Assembly: GCA_039720395.1 (NCBI GenBank)
Contig: CM077821.1
Coordinates: 40,546,792 to 40,610,791, forward strand
Reading direction: 5' to 3'
Source: Liquidambar formosana
Lineage: Eukaryota > Streptophyta > Magnoliopsida > Saxifragales > Altingiaceae
DNA: 64,000 nt
Shown here one piece after another: positions 1 to 12,139 of the stretch. Numbering within the stretch: position 1 is the stretch's first letter; every line of letters starts with the position of its first letter. A model generated the notes under the pieces. It was not told where the DNA came from and did not search any database. It worked only from the letters and a program-made list of their open reading frames with translations. Both the position numbers and the translations under genes were made by a program.

Positions 1-1674
1 GAGTGCTTAGTGCTTACAAATGGTTCTTTTTCATGAGGTCACTGTCGATCTATTCCCTTCCTCTTTTCTTTTCTTTCCCTTATGAGTGAATTTTTGGCAT
101 GCATGAAAGTAAGGGAAATCTGGGATCCGAAAGTCCCTTATACACATAATGGACTGGCTGAATCTTCTGGGTATTGTTTTTATATGGAATATTTATCATT
201 TGAGATTGATGATCGCGGGATCCAAGGAGAGAGTACTTCATGTGCTGCCACTGCAGTTGTGGGGAAGAGAAATAGAGAAAGAGGCACCACACACCATGGT
301 GGTGTGAGTGTATGTGTGGTGGTATTTCTTTCCGAGTAATTAATGGTATAGGACCCCGGTCAAAAAGAGGGGGAGCACACGCGAATAACCAAGATGAGGG
401 TGATGATTAGATTTTGGAAATGATGCCGCTTTTGATGATTGTTGGGTCGTTTTCTTAAAGCATTTTTCCCCAGTGTTTTGTGTGTTTTTGAGAGAGCTTT
501 TGTACACATGGCAAAGAGGGAGAGCTTTTGTACACTTGGCAATACTTTGGTGGACTCGGGGGTTTGTGTTCAACCCATGCCATAACATAGCCAAGCTTCA
601 TCATAACATAGTCATGTATGTGCTTTCACCAAACATGGGGGACGCAACTTGCCCTTTGATATTGTTTGGTTGGCATTGTAGACTAAGGGCGACCCGGCCA
701 GAACTCATCCTATGCCTTCATTTTCTCAAGTGGTGGATGTGGTAAAGACTCTGAAAAAGGGCGAGAAAACTAATATATAGAGACTAATTGAAAGACTTCA
801 CCCCTATGTGCAGGCTCGAGATTAGTGCCGTCGAGGCCCTTAAGTTTGAAATCACCATATCGACTCAATTTTTGTTAAAAACGCATTAAAGTTGAATCAC
901 TGGAAAGTTGATCGGTCATGAATTTTAGAACTTGGTGGACATGTGGGATTCTACAAATGGACATTTGAGAAGTGGTTTGTTCCTCGACCAGTCAGGCCCA
1001 AGTGATACTTTTGGCCCTCTTGCTGTTGACCCGGAAGTACTTCACGGCTTCACGCTCCTTCTCTGGGTCTGCCATAGCCCATAGGCAAGTAGGCAACACA
1101 TCAAGGCCCCTCTAAAATACAATGAATGGTTTTGGTTTTGAATAATTATGTAATAGGCCTAAAACTACATAAAGTACTCAGTTTGGGCCCTCCAAAATTC
1201 TTCCGCCGTGGTCCAATTCATACTCCCAGTCTTTTCTTTTCTTTTCTTTTCTTTTTTGGTAACACTAACAGGGTAAGAACACCAATACATTATATATTTA
1301 AACTCATCTTACTAAGATTAGAAGCAAAGACCTCCCCCTCAAGAGGGGGAGAAGTGTCATTAGCCTCATAGGCCATTGGCCACTCAAGGATAAAGCCTTC
1401 TTGCTTATTTCTCAACAGATACGAATGTTGAAACTTTCTTGATTAATAACTCAAAAATGCTGTTGATCGACTGGGCCTACCAAATTGCTTTTAATGGAAA
1501 ACATTTCTTAGAATTGTTATAAAGGTCGTTGTTGTTCTAACTAGCAAGAGTTTCACCATTTTAAGCCTCTTTGTGTGAACTATGTAGGCCTTGTCATTAA
1601 CGGATGGAGATCCTCTGCCCCTTGAGTGTCTCCTTATCTGTTCCTTATTTTTTTATTAGTCTAGCATCTAGGTT

Positions 1675-1708
<34 letters not shown>

Positions 1709-2683
1709 GTGATACAAATAGGAGAACTTCATTCCATAAAAACCATATTACACAATAAAGATGGAGTTACATAGAAGGTCGTGGAGCACCAAGACACAAC
1801 AAAGAAAACCATGACTAGCCATACCAAGCTAGCTGAAGGGCTTCTTGGACCTCCTCACAATAACAAACAATTAAAAACGACAGGATTAAAATAGAAGGAA
1901 AACTCACCTCAGATCCCAGAAAGAGAGACCTAAAGCATGCCAAGAAAACCTATAAGAACTAAACATAAACCCCTAAACTGGGGTTAAAATTGGAAAAGAG
2001 TAAACTTACGAAAGAAGTCAAAAACTAGTGGTTTACTGTGAACCACTAGGGATAGAGGAGGTAAATGAAAGGACACCCAATGACCCTTAAAGTGTGCGAA
2101 TGGCCAGATCGAGGATCTCGGTTCATCTTAACATTTTAAGGGCCATTCGCACACTTTGAGAAAGTTACATGATTCAGCTTCAATAGCAACAAAGTTCTTC
2201 AATATTATTTAATAAAAACTATTCCTTCAACTATTTAAGGTACAATCAACTTGGGACCCTTGAAAATCAATCCAGCTAATCATACATTTCTAATATTTGT
2301 AAGGTATTTAATTGGTCCGACGTGGCTTCTCAGAACTCAATTTGATATACGCGAATAAGACAAAAGCCAGCTCCTCCACAAGGCTTGGAATGATGGCTCG
2401 TCCACCTCATGAAAACTGTGAAATCACATGTTTTTTTCTCTTTTCTCTTTTTTTCATTTTTTGGACACATTTGAAAACCTGCTTTTGCGATATTACTATC
2501 TGCTAGTTATAATTAAATTAATCCCTAAAAAATCATATTACTGTAATTGCATACGGCAGAACCCTAATGCTACAACCCATTGGCCCAAAGTTACTAAATT
2601 GGGCCGAGTCAGAACTGATTGAAATGAGCCCTAATGGTTACAAGACAAAAACCCGTTTCTTACGCTAGCTTCATTTCATATTT
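1..2683. other. Intergenic, no supported gene
   Basis: AT-rich sequence with no reading frame that I recognise. An open frame at about 82-339 (+) gives an 85-residue peptide without a known motif and without a clear gene context; it could at most be a terminal exon cut by the window edge. A run of T lies at about 1675-1706, followed by sequence of retroelement-tail character. A T/C-rich run at 1226-1256 precedes a segment (to about 1375) that faintly resembles a minus-strand tRNA-related SINE. Confidence 0.6.
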
Positions 2684-3079
2684 GGGGGCCTCTATTGGCA
2701 CCCCAACACTTGTTTTTTATCCCCTATTTATTTTACACTTTAAGATTTTATGAAAAATATGGAAGATTTTCATAAAAATTGATCACGTATTTTATTAGAA
2801 AACATCATTTTGAATAACTTTTTAGAATGAATTTTTTCCAAAATTTATCATTTAAATAGACTTTTTTGCCGTTTATAATCTTAACTTCATAGATGACTAA
2901 AAAGTCCATTTAAATGATAGATTTTGAAAAAACTTTCTCCCAAAAAGTTGTTCAAAAAGATGATTTCTAATAAATAGCACGATCAATTTTTATAAAGCCC
3001 TTACATATTTTTTATAAAATCTTAAAGTGTAAAATAAGTGGAGAATGAAAAGCAAATATTTGAATGCCAATAGAGGGTT
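2684..3079. mobile_element. Mutator-like fold-back MITE, copy 1
   Basis: The two halves are near-complete inverted repeats: the left arm from CCTCTATTGGCACC through TTTTACACTTTAAGATTTTA is matched in reverse by the right arm ending TGCCAATAGAGGG. The element is bounded by identical 11-bp direct repeats, ATTTCATATTT, at 2673-2683 and 3080-3090. It has no coding capacity. A 9-11-bp target duplication with long terminal inverted repeats is typical of non-autonomous Mutator-superfamily elements. Relatives with the same core lie at about 7683-8036, 18080-18489 and 54170-54580. Confidence 0.8.
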
Positions 3080-3090
3080 ATTTCATATTT

Positions 3091-5000
3091 TTCATCTAGC
3101 CATGTAGGGCGTTATGGACTAAAATGACTAATATTGAACACTTCACCTAAATGACCGAGACTGATAACTTTTTTATGGGCCCATTTTGATCATTGACCTC
3201 AATATGTTTTCCATCATTCAGATCACGTCATTTGCCGTCGAGAACAAATCAACATCAACCTCATGTTAGTTCACCAACTTCAATGTTTAAGTCCCTTCTT
3301 GCACAGCAGGGGTTGGCTCCACTTTTCACATGATCTACCATGCATACAAGTTTTTCACTCACCTACCAAAGTCCATAAATGTAGACATAGTTTTGGTCTT
3401 CTAATCCCCGTCGTCTGACTTATCTAGATTATGGACAATAAAATAAAATATAAAGATTTGAGATTTAAATCTACACGTAACTTACATAAGATTTTTTTTA
3501 AAATGATCAAATAAGGACAATCTATCATGCAATGACAATACACTTTAACCATCAAGCAACCATAGTTTATCATGTAATTATTTTTCAATATATTAAAATC
3601 TACTGTAGGATTAGATATCTTATCCAATCATATCACACTGTCCAACTATTAACTATCTTCATATTCAAATAATCATATTTTTTTAATAACCCAAAAAAAA
3701 AAAAATCATATTTATGAATGAAGCATTTGTTAATCTCCAATTAACTTGATATTAGACAGTTGTGACGTTTATGGGGGAAACATCTAATCTAATAAGAATA
3801 GATTTTACAAAATAGAAATAAGAGGGAGAAAAAAAAGGTTACCAATAGTTATATTAAAAATATTACGTATAAAATTGTTTTCCTCATTCTAATATAAGAT
3901 TTTCCTATAATATAAACCGGGATGACGAGAATACTTGTTTCTTGATTTGGTAATTAGTGAATTTGATAAATTCAATGATTCCTAAAGGTTCAGTGAACTT
4001 AGTGCACTTTATTAGGTTTGATAGTGTTGAAAAGTAGAGAGTTGTTTATCTTGTTTGGAGCTGGTATCAATAGTCTTTATGTGGTTAAACCAAAATTAAT
4101 TAGTAGTCTATTTGATGAGTTAAGACATGTATGGGGTTTGTATAAATATGAGGGAGTGGTCTTTGATCTCCCTCATGAGTTACTAAATTCTAAAGCCTTC
4201 TTACACATGCATTTAAGTTTATGCGTACATTTGTAATGTCAACAATTTTTAAACCGATGAATCTCACAAGATCACTTTTTTTTAGTACTATTGGATTTGT
4301 GAGACATAATGACTTAAAAATCATACTAATAATTGTCTAAAATCCTTGTTTGTATTGTTTTATTCTATACAGATAGATCTATTAATTAATATTGTTATAT
4401 GAAGAAAGATATTATATTTATGAGTGATGTACTCCGTATTATATATCCTAATATATGTATAATTGTCTGCCTTCTATGTATCTTCTTAATTTCTTTATAA
4501 TAGCCTTTGGGTCTACTGGTATGTGTTCCAACCCAATTGAAACGGAAGGTTTACCGAGGTCACATTCTTTGGCCATTTTATAAATCGTCAATTGGCAAAC
4601 CCTCACACCATCTTCCCAAGTGGCAAGGAGAGAAAACAAGAAAAATACTACCCTCTTATCCGCCCAACTTGTTCAAGTTTTTAAAAGCAAGCCCACGTCA
4701 CCCACAACCTCGACGTCCACGTCACCATTCAATTTCTTTTTTGGTGCAAGTCGCCACTCAATTTTCTCCAACCTGTCTGACCGCACTCCCAAGAAACTTT
4801 CTTGCCCATATTATCCGTTAGACCACCGGCTACCGGCTAACACCAGGTCACTGTACGGCCACAAACACCACTGTTCCACCAAGTCTTCTCCCAGTCCCAT
4901 CGGTTACCCGTTTCATAAAGAGACCCCATATTTTACTCTCATATTGAGTATTGACGGGTCTTACTGGGTCTATACAGTTTCTTTACATATTGTATCAGAC
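3091..5000. other. Intergenic / upstream region of the membrane-protein gene
   Basis: Very AT-rich to about 4500, with no gene seen. From about 4600 the base composition rises. A frame stays open upstream of 5001, but it contains no in-frame ATG before 5001, so it is read as promoter and 5' leader. No unambiguous TATA box could be assigned; TTTATAAAT near 4577 and TTTCATAAAG near 4910 are candidates. Confidence 0.5.
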
Positions 5001-5666
5001 ATGAGCGGCCTAAGCAAGCTCGGCGCCGGCCTAGCCGTTGTGTTCGTGGTCACACTCATCGCCCTCCTCGCCGAGCTCTTCTACGTCCTCTGGCGCCGGC
5101 GACGGCAACAGAGCCGCTCCGGCGACGACACTTTATCAAGCTCCTCGAAAGAGCTCCTCTACTTCTTTTGCTGGAAAACCCAGACCCGAATCGAACCCGC
5201 AAGAGCTCCGGATTCCAGACCCATCGGTGTTACACCGGATGCTCCGCCAGAGGAGATGATCGACGTGCTGAAATGGCACGGGCTGCAAGGACCGTCGAGG
5301 GTTTTGTTCACTATAAAGGAGGAAGAGAGAGAGGATGTGGAGTCCGAGAGGTCGGTTGCTTTGGAGAAGCAGCAGAAGACGAAGAGGGTGTCGTTGGAAG
5401 AGTGCTTTGAGGTTGTGGTGGATCCGGCGGTTGATGTGGATGGAGCGACGCCGTTTTCGACGCCGTGTGCTTCGCCACTTTACTATACTCCGTCGGCTTC
5501 TCCTGCTCGGGAGTTGGAAAACGGCGGCGGGAATCTGACAAACTCGCCGGGGAATGACAGCACTTATCTTCTGGGTGGTGATTTGGGGAAAAGAGAGTCG
5601 CCGGACAGTAGTGCTCCGACGCAAAATACGGCGTCGTATGTTAGTTTAGAAGTTTACGGCGAGTGA
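5001..5666 (+). CDS. Small single-pass plant membrane protein, function unknown
   Basis: An intronless frame of 221 residues. The start is the first in-frame ATG; the upstream extension of the open frame contains no ATG. A hydrophobic helix covers about residues 8-29 and is followed directly by a basic stop-transfer run (WRRRRQQ). This suggests a short extracytoplasmic N-terminus and a cytoplasmic tail. The tail holds a charged block around PEEMIDVLKWHGLQGPSR (residues about 76-93). Next comes an acidic/basic segment and a Ser/Pro/Thr-rich motif TPFSTPCASPLYYTPSASP near residue 150. The C-terminus is low-complexity, Ser/Asn-rich and ends SLEVYGE. No enzymatic motif is visible. The layout (N-terminal anchor, conserved patches, disordered tail) resembles unnamed plant-specific membrane proteins. 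GC content is far above the flanks, which supports real coding. The function is not known to me. Confidence 0.8.
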   Translation: MSGLSKLGAGLAVVFVVTLIALLAELFYVLWRRRRQQSRSGDDTLSSSSKELLYFFCWKTQTRIEPARAPDSRPIGVTPDAPPEEMIDVLKWHGLQGPSRVLFTIKEEEREDVESERSVALEKQQKTKRVSLEECFEVVVDPAVDVDGATPFSTPCASPLYYTPSASPARELENGGGNLTNSPGNDSTYLLGGDLGKRESPDSSAPTQNTASYVSLEVYGE

Positions 5667-7110
5667 AGAGGATTGGAGGAAACGTCGCCGGCCGGAAAAG
5701 TTTTATTGTATAGGTATAGATATATCGTATGTGTACGGCAACTTTGATCATCATTCAGTCTCTGCGTGTGGGACCAGAAGGGTTAGACTTCAGCCAATAC
5801 CATTCTCTGATCTTGCCAAGTAAGCATGCGGCCCCATCATGTGAGTGGTCCCATCTGTTGTGGCGAGATCAGGAGGTTGGGGCGCTGGAAACTGACATAT
5901 AGTATTTTTCTATTTTGCCTGTCGTTTCGTAATTGATGGTGTGCTTTTACTAACGTGAACTGGGTTGGTCAACATTTAATTTACTGTCGTACACTTATGG
6001 CTGTAAAGCAAAAGTGCGAGTGAAAATTTTCTAGCCGTTGGCTTAGTGTGGTATTATGATCCTGACACGTGTAAATTACTCCATCTTTTTTATTTTGGTA
6101 AATGTGCTCTTGATGTCATTGCTTTTATATTAAACTAGCAATAATAGTCGAGGACATTTTGAAAGGGAGAGAGAAGAGGATCATAATGAATTGGTCTTTA
6201 CCCAAGTACGTAATAATTGTAAATTTGTAATGACCCAAAAATTTTGGGTCCCTAAGGAGCAGCGTATGGGGTCCAGCCAATTCTGTGCACACCTATGGAG
6301 GGACATTTTTATTGTTAGACTTATAGTCAGCCCCATTACCCCAGCAAAAAAGTTTTAAAAAATCTTTCCCACGAAGGGGAACCAAGATTTACATTAATAT
6401 GAACATACCTCTGGTAAGAGGAAAACTTATATAACTGTGGTACAATTGATGTTATATTATAAGTTAATAGAAGTAGTATAAAATTAAATTGATAGAATAT
6501 TTTTTAACCCTATAATTTTATTTTGTTTCATTCTTACTGACTCATGACACGATATGGCATTATCATAATTACATGGAATACTTACTCCTCTGGTAATGAT
6601 CAAATGTTTAATGATGCCTGATGCATATATACAACGTCGATTGGGTTGTTCGTATCAATCATATTTCGCATAAAATTCTCATAAATTATCGTGATTGGCA
6701 TAATACATGTGCGAAGATCATCCGAACATTATCATTATCATGTGGGTCTCACTTTAATGCGAGGGTGATAAAAATCCTGTATACATAACAGATAGCAATG
6801 CTCTGAAAAATGAAAAAGACTAGGAACCAGGTAACCATGCAGCTTGCAACGAGTATACTTCTCACAAAAATGGTACGTCAAGGGGGCAAGCTAATAATTT
6901 ATGAGAATGCTTAGACTCTTTTTTGCTTTGAAGGTACTTATAAAAGGAGAAAAAGAAATCACGTTATGGAAAAATAGAACTACTATCCGTGAGAAGCAAA
7001 TGAAATTTTTTTATCATGAAAATTATTGTAGAGTCGGGGATGAAGTTTTCATTTTTGCATATGCCAAATCATCTAATTTTCTAGAAAAATCCCAATTGTT
7101 TCAAACTCCA
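5667..7110. other. Intergenic with a degenerate MITE
   Basis: The 3' flank of the membrane-protein gene, AT-rich, with no gene recognised. A stretch at about 6415-6590 resembles the inverted-repeat element at 10040-10215: ACTTATATAACTGTGG at the left, CATAATTACATGGAATACT at the right. I read it as an old member of the same MITE family. An open frame at 6901-7134 has no recognisable content. Confidence 0.5.
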
Positions 7111-7250
7111 ACCAAATTATACTCTCAAAAATAATATGAGCAATAAGCTGACATTTTACTTAAATAAAAAGTCAACTATTTACGGAAATTAACTCTTTCT
7201 TTTCCTCTTTTTTTTATTTCATTAATTATTTATTTGTTGTTTAGAACCAA

Positions 7251-7470
7251 GGCCATGTTTGTTTGGTTGGAATAGAATCACATTCCAATTCATTTCAAAC
7301 AACGTGTTTGGATAAGGTAATTAAATGGGAATAGAATCAAATAGTAGTAGTGAATTATAATGATATTCATTCTGCAATGTTTATTTCAATCTTATTCAAT
7401 TCCATACTATTTTGAGTATGGAATCAGATTCCATTCTTACCCATTCCATTTCAACCAAACAAACATGGCC
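7251..7470. mobile_element. Tourist/Harbinger-like MITE
   Basis: The terminal inverted repeats read GGCCATGTTTGTTTGG at the left and CCAAACAAACATGGCC at the right, with a 3-bp direct repeat CAA on both sides (7248-7250, 7471-7473). The 220-bp interior is rich in GGAATAGAAT/ATTCCATT motifs arranged as an inverted repeat. The paralogous segment near 10390 reads straight across the insertion point (GAACCAATATCATGG), which provides an empty site. The superfamily assignment rests on TIR style and TSD length. Confidence 0.8.
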
Positions 7471-7682
7471 CAAGATCATGGTGTATAATTTTTTCCTCTT
7501 GTTAAGTGTACCCCATTGACCGTGTTCTCATGGATTTTTCTAGACATTGTTGTCCTTTGTTGTATGAAAAATCACCACACCATAGTCCTTGTGAGAATTG
7601 GGGGCCATCGTTCTTCATGCATTGTGGATCAGGACGACTAGTGAGGTATGGGCCTTTCTTTTGTTAGGTCATTTTACAAAAG

Positions 7683-8036
7683 GGAACGGCTACTGCAATC
7701 CCCTATTTTTATCGCTTCACCTTTTTCTTTTTGGTTTTTAAGATTTCATGAAAAATATAAAAAGTTTTTACAAAAACCAATCGCTTAGTCTATTAGAAAA
7801 TGTCATTTTAAATAACTTTGCAGAAAAATAAAATAAAGGCTATAAATGGTTAAAAAGTATATTTAAACGATAGATTTAGAAAAAACTTTCTTCAATAAAG
7901 TTGTTCAAAATGATGTTTTCTAGTAGACATCATGACCGGTTTTCATAAAAACCTTTTATATTTTGCATAAAACTTTAAAAACCTAAAGGATAAAGGGTGG
8001 GGTGATAAAAATGAGGGGTTTGAAATAGCCATTTCC
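7683..8036. mobile_element. Mutator-like fold-back MITE, copy 2
   Basis: It shares the fold-back core of the 2684-3079 element: AGATTTCATGAAAAATAT in the left arm, and ATTTTGCATAAAACTTTAAA at the right. Inner arms contain AAATGTCATTTTAAATAAC and AAAATGATGTTTTCTAG. The ends carry the sub-terminal GGCTA motif (GGAACGGCTAC / GTAGCCATTTCC-like). A clean target duplication is not visible. It interrupts duplicated segment R1 relative to R2. Confidence 0.65.
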
Positions 8037-8700
8037 AAATTTCAATTAGGATTCAGGCCGAGCATGTGGCGCAAGGCCAACTCCACGCCCAAAGTCTGCT
8101 CATCTCAGTACTCCCTTTATCCGTCTGAGGTCCAATCCCTTGAGGCAAAGAAAACAAATGATTAATGAACCATGGAAATGCTCTGTTTTTCTCTTTGCCT
8201 TTTTTGAGGACTAAAATAATTTGTTGTGTGCCATTCTCTTGTTACAGATTTTGCCCCGTAATCATGGTCTCACGGATTTTTATCGACATAGGTACTAGGT
8301 AGTCACCACATCAAGGTCATAAAGGGTCCCTTCATAAGCAATTTTGATTACATGGACCTGCCTTGGAATGGTGGTCTACCCTTGTTTGTGCCTAATTATA
8401 AAATCCTTTGTACTTTTATAGATATGTCAAAAGTTGCCTGAATTTTGAAAATAAATAGAAGGCCCATTGGTTTTTGGGATACGTTGGACACGCCGAGGAT
8501 TTAATTCTAAATTGCTAATTAAGTACCTTTGGAACACCAGTATCTAAAGCAAATTCATACAAGATATTATAGGTTAATTTAGATTGTTCGTTTACGTTAA
8601 TGTATCAATCTAATTTTTTTAATTCCTTAGCTCAGATGGAGGATTAAGAACACGGTTTGAAAGAAGGTTTTATGTTTGTTTGTTTGGTTTTGTTCTGCCC

Positions 8701-8719
8701 GGGGGGGGGGGGGGGGGGG
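8701..8719 (+). repeat. Poly-G tract
   Basis: An uninterrupted run of 19 G, preceded by CCC and followed by TGGTGGTGGTG. Such tracts are length-unstable and prone to assembly error. Confidence 0.9.
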
Positions 8720-9079
8720 TTGGTGGTGGTGTTGGTTATCAGTTTGAAAAAAGCTAGTTGTTAATAAAATCACTTTAATCCCTTCTTGCGTTATAGGGTA
8801 GCTCACACATCAACATTCTTGCCAATCATTAATAATACATATATATAGTGGATTGAGTGGTCTTAGAGTTTAGGGCTAGTTCCATTATCTTTGTCTTGTA
8901 ATTATCCGATGTATATGGGATAAGGGGATTACATATGTTTACTATTTAGGGAATTAATACGAAATAGGTTTAGATTAATTGTTTACATTAATATATCAAT
9001 TTTTTTTTTTTTTAAATTGTTAGATTAGATGGAGCCAAGAGGTTAAATTTTTTAATTCCTTAGATTAGATGGAGGATTA

Positions 9080-9302
9080 AGAAAGCAGTTTGAAATAAGA
9101 GCCTCTTTATTTTTTTTTATTTTTTATTTTTTTTTTTGTGGGCTGGGGATGGTTTGAAAGAAGCCAGTTGTTAACTAAATCACCTTAAATCCCTTCTTGC
9201 GTTATAGGGTAGTTCACATGTCTAGATCCTCGCCAATTGTTTTTTTTGTTTTTTTCTTCAACTGTTAACAATATATATTAAGAAAGCAGTTTGAAATAAG
9301 AG

Positions 9303-9345
<43 letters not shown>

Positions 9346-9473
9346 TGGGCTGGGGATGGTTTGAAAGAAGCCAGTTGTTAACTAAATCACCTTAAATCCC
9401 TTCTTGCGTTATAGGGTAGTTCACATGTCTAGATCCTCGCCAATTGTTTTTTTTGTTTTTTTCTTCAACTGTT

Positions 9474-9486
<13 letters not shown>
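9080..9486. repeat. Near-perfect tandem repeat, unit about 201-207 bp
   Basis: The block from GAAAGCAGTTTGAAATAAGA through GGGCTGGGGATGG to CTGTTAACAATATATAT occurs twice in direct orientation (about 9081-9280 and 9282-9486). The copies differ essentially only in poly-T length; the second copy has about 38 T at 9307-9344. This is a recent local duplication inside segment R1. It is followed by an (AT)n tract to about 9504. Confidence 0.9.
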
Positions 9487-9505
<19 letters not shown>

Positions 9506-10039
9506 TCCTTTGCCAATCTTGAGCAGTGAATTGAGTGATCTTGGGGTTTAAGACTAGTCCTATTAACTTTGTCTTGTAATTGGATCGGAGGACTGCACGT
9601 GCCAACGAATTAATCAAATATGTAAATATCAAAACCTCTTGATGTCCGAAAGATAAAATCTAATTGTGGTTGCATTAAAGACATCCTACACAAGTGGCCA
9701 GACTATGAAGAGAGAAATTTTTATTCAACTATAACACGAACACGTGGTATCATGCATAAGCCAATGGGATCGAGCAAAAGAAAACGTAGTTACATACAAG
9801 TTTCTCTCGATTATGAAATATGGACTTTTGTCAACTCGATGGTGACATGCATGTTTAATTATATGAGATGTGGACTTGTCCACTCAATGGTGGCACATTT
9901 AATTATACATAATTGTCCATTAACAAAACATGTACTCCTATAATTATTTAAAAAGAAAAAAGAAAAACATATACTCATATAACCCTCTGGTCACTTTATG
10001 CATGTTGCGAATTCAAGGACTAAGGTTATATTTTTGAAA

Positions 10040-10215
10040 AAAACTTATATGTAACTGTGATACGACTGATGTGATGTCACAAGTCAATAAAAATATAATA
10101 AAGTGAAATTGTCATAATGTTTTTTAATCCCCTAATCACATTTTAATTTACTCTTATTGGCTTATGTCTTATGATACCACGTGATCATGTCACAATTATA
10201 TAGAATACTCACTTC
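10040..10215. mobile_element. Short inverted-repeat MITE (ACTTATATGTAACTGTGATA family)
   Basis: The left end reads CTTATATGTAACTGTGATAC. The right end, reversed, reads CTATATAATTGTGACATGAT. Internal sub-repeats (CAAGTCAATAAAA / TTATTGGCTTATG) continue the palindrome. Relatives lie at about 6415-6590, 54965-55130 and 63865-64000. It is non-coding and the superfamily is not determined. Confidence 0.6.
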
Positions 10216-12139
10216 ACATTTTTTATTCACGAAAACAAATTAAATTAGATAAAGGAGCCAATGCTCAGCGTCTTTTGCAAACCAAAAAAATTAATTAAAA
10301 AAAAAAAAAGTTAACAATTTACTGAAATTTACTCTTTCCTTTCCTCTTCTTTTTATTTTATTATTTATTTATTTATTTATTTTTGAGAACCAATATCATG
10401 GTGCATAATATTGTGCTCTTGTTACGTGTTCCCCCATTCTCAAAGGACCATGGATTTTTTTTTTTAAGAAGGAATTGTGGTCCTTTGTGATATGGGTAAT
10501 CACCACATCATGGCCCTTTGAGCTAGAACGGGGGGCCATTGTTGATGACCATAACTAGTAGGGTACGGGCCTTTCCTCTGCCCAACATTGCCACACATTG
10601 ATTGGCCTAGACATGGGCCGTAGGCCTATTACTATGGGCCAAAGGGTGCTGCACAGAGTTGGACATCCAGGCCGAGGAAATGGCCCATGTCCAAGTGTCC
10701 AACTACATGCGGTACCCTGTTATCCATCTGAGGTCCAAACACCAACGCAAAGGAAACAAATGAACCATGGAAATGCTCTGTTTTTGATTTTGCCTTCTCT
10801 GAGGACTGAAATTATTTGTTGTTGTGCCATTCTTTTGTTACATATCTTGCTTCTTAATCGTGGTCTCAAGGATTTTTATCAAAATAGATAATCACCACAT
10901 CAAGGTCCTATTAGGAAGGAAATGAATCAAATTTGTTTGTTCTATTTACGTGACAACTAATGCGGTATGATGTAGAGTAGATGTAGTATGTTACATCAGC
11001 CTGCATGATTATTACATCAATCGCCACGTTAGTTGGGTAAGTAAAACTGTGCAAATAAGTTGAGCAATGCATCACTACTTTACGAGAAGTTGAAGAAATT
11101 AATTTTGAGAAAATGAAAGTGTTGATCATCGGGTAGTATACAGCCTCTTTCACGTGTGTGGATTTTGCCCTCATGTGAGAAAATAGGTTACTACCCAGTA
11201 GTTAAAATAGCAAAACCCGCTGATTTTTTTATGACACTGTTGGTCATCTTGGTCCCTTGGGGAGAGATGGGGACTCAAAGGTTTTACGCACCTGTGTATT
11301 GGCCCTTGTTTTCTTGGGTCAGCCAGTAAGATGCTTAGCCACAGTAGAAAGTTCTATGGGGGCCGTTACCTATGCTGGATAAATTTACTAAGCTCATCCA
11401 CATGCACGTACATGAATTTCACATTCTTTATCATTTTTTAAAGTTCAAAGTAAAAAGGACTTGATATTTATATAAATATTTTAGTTTTAGATTAGCGTAG
11501 AAGAAGAGAATTATAAGTTGAATTAGTAGATAAACTTAACTGCAGTCGACTTTCGGTCCGGGATCTCGGATGCGGAATTCTCGTTTGGACTTCTATTTCA
11601 AGTTGTTGAATTTGGATCGTTTAAATCATTAATCCACGTGGATCCTGATCTGAAAACTTCAAAAAGAAACCCAAATGGGAATTCCAGTCCGGAATTTCAA
11701 ATTGAAAATGAATTCAACTTATCTTATGTCTTTGACATTTTTCAAGTTTTATTTACTAATGATGTCGGTGAGTATTTTTTTTATTTTTTGATAAGCAATT
11801 TAGTTTAAGAAGAAAGCAAGCTGCTGCTTCCATCTCTTTCATCTGAATTTGCAAAAGTAACAGTATCTGAAAGAAAAGTGATGGGAATGGAATCAAAGCA
11901 GTCACAAAGGGCAAAGCACTGGACAAGGTTATCAACTGCTTTATTAGCCAACCTAGAAAAACATCTAACAAGAGGTGATGCTTCCTTCGTAATGGATCCT
12001 CTTGCAAACTGGAGCCAGACTCCCCATTGGGCCCAACATCTTATTTGTGAACCCCGAACAGCCCCATACAGCACAAACATGCAAGCATGAAGCCAGTGGT
12101 CGTGGTCATAAACTTGAAAATTTCCGCAATACTAACATT

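Larger units (their letters stand above)
7110..9750. repeat. Tandem segmental duplication, copy R1
   Basis: Several blocks match 10.3-14.05 kb in the same order and orientation. One is around CATGGAAATGCTCTG (8171 and 10768). Another is the stretch with GGACCTGCCTTGGAATGG (8355 and 12651). A third carries CATCCTACACAAG (about 9685 and 13998). The similarity is diverged but unmistakable. R1 carries its own insertions: a Tourist-like MITE at 7251-7470, a Mutator-like MITE at about 7683-8036, and an internal tandem repeat at 9080-9486. No gene is seen. Confidence 0.75.

Noticed and set aside
82..339. Possible terminal exon at the left edge
   Set aside because: No motif, no supporting splice signal and no second exon in view; kept only as a remark.
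4620..5000. N-terminal extension of the membrane-protein frame
   Set aside because: No in-frame ATG before 5001; the extension is low-complexity Ser/Thr/Pro/His and precedes the natural start followed directly by the helix.
5136..5624. Arg/Ser-rich 162-residue frame antisense to the membrane-protein gene
   Set aside because: A shadow frame without motifs.
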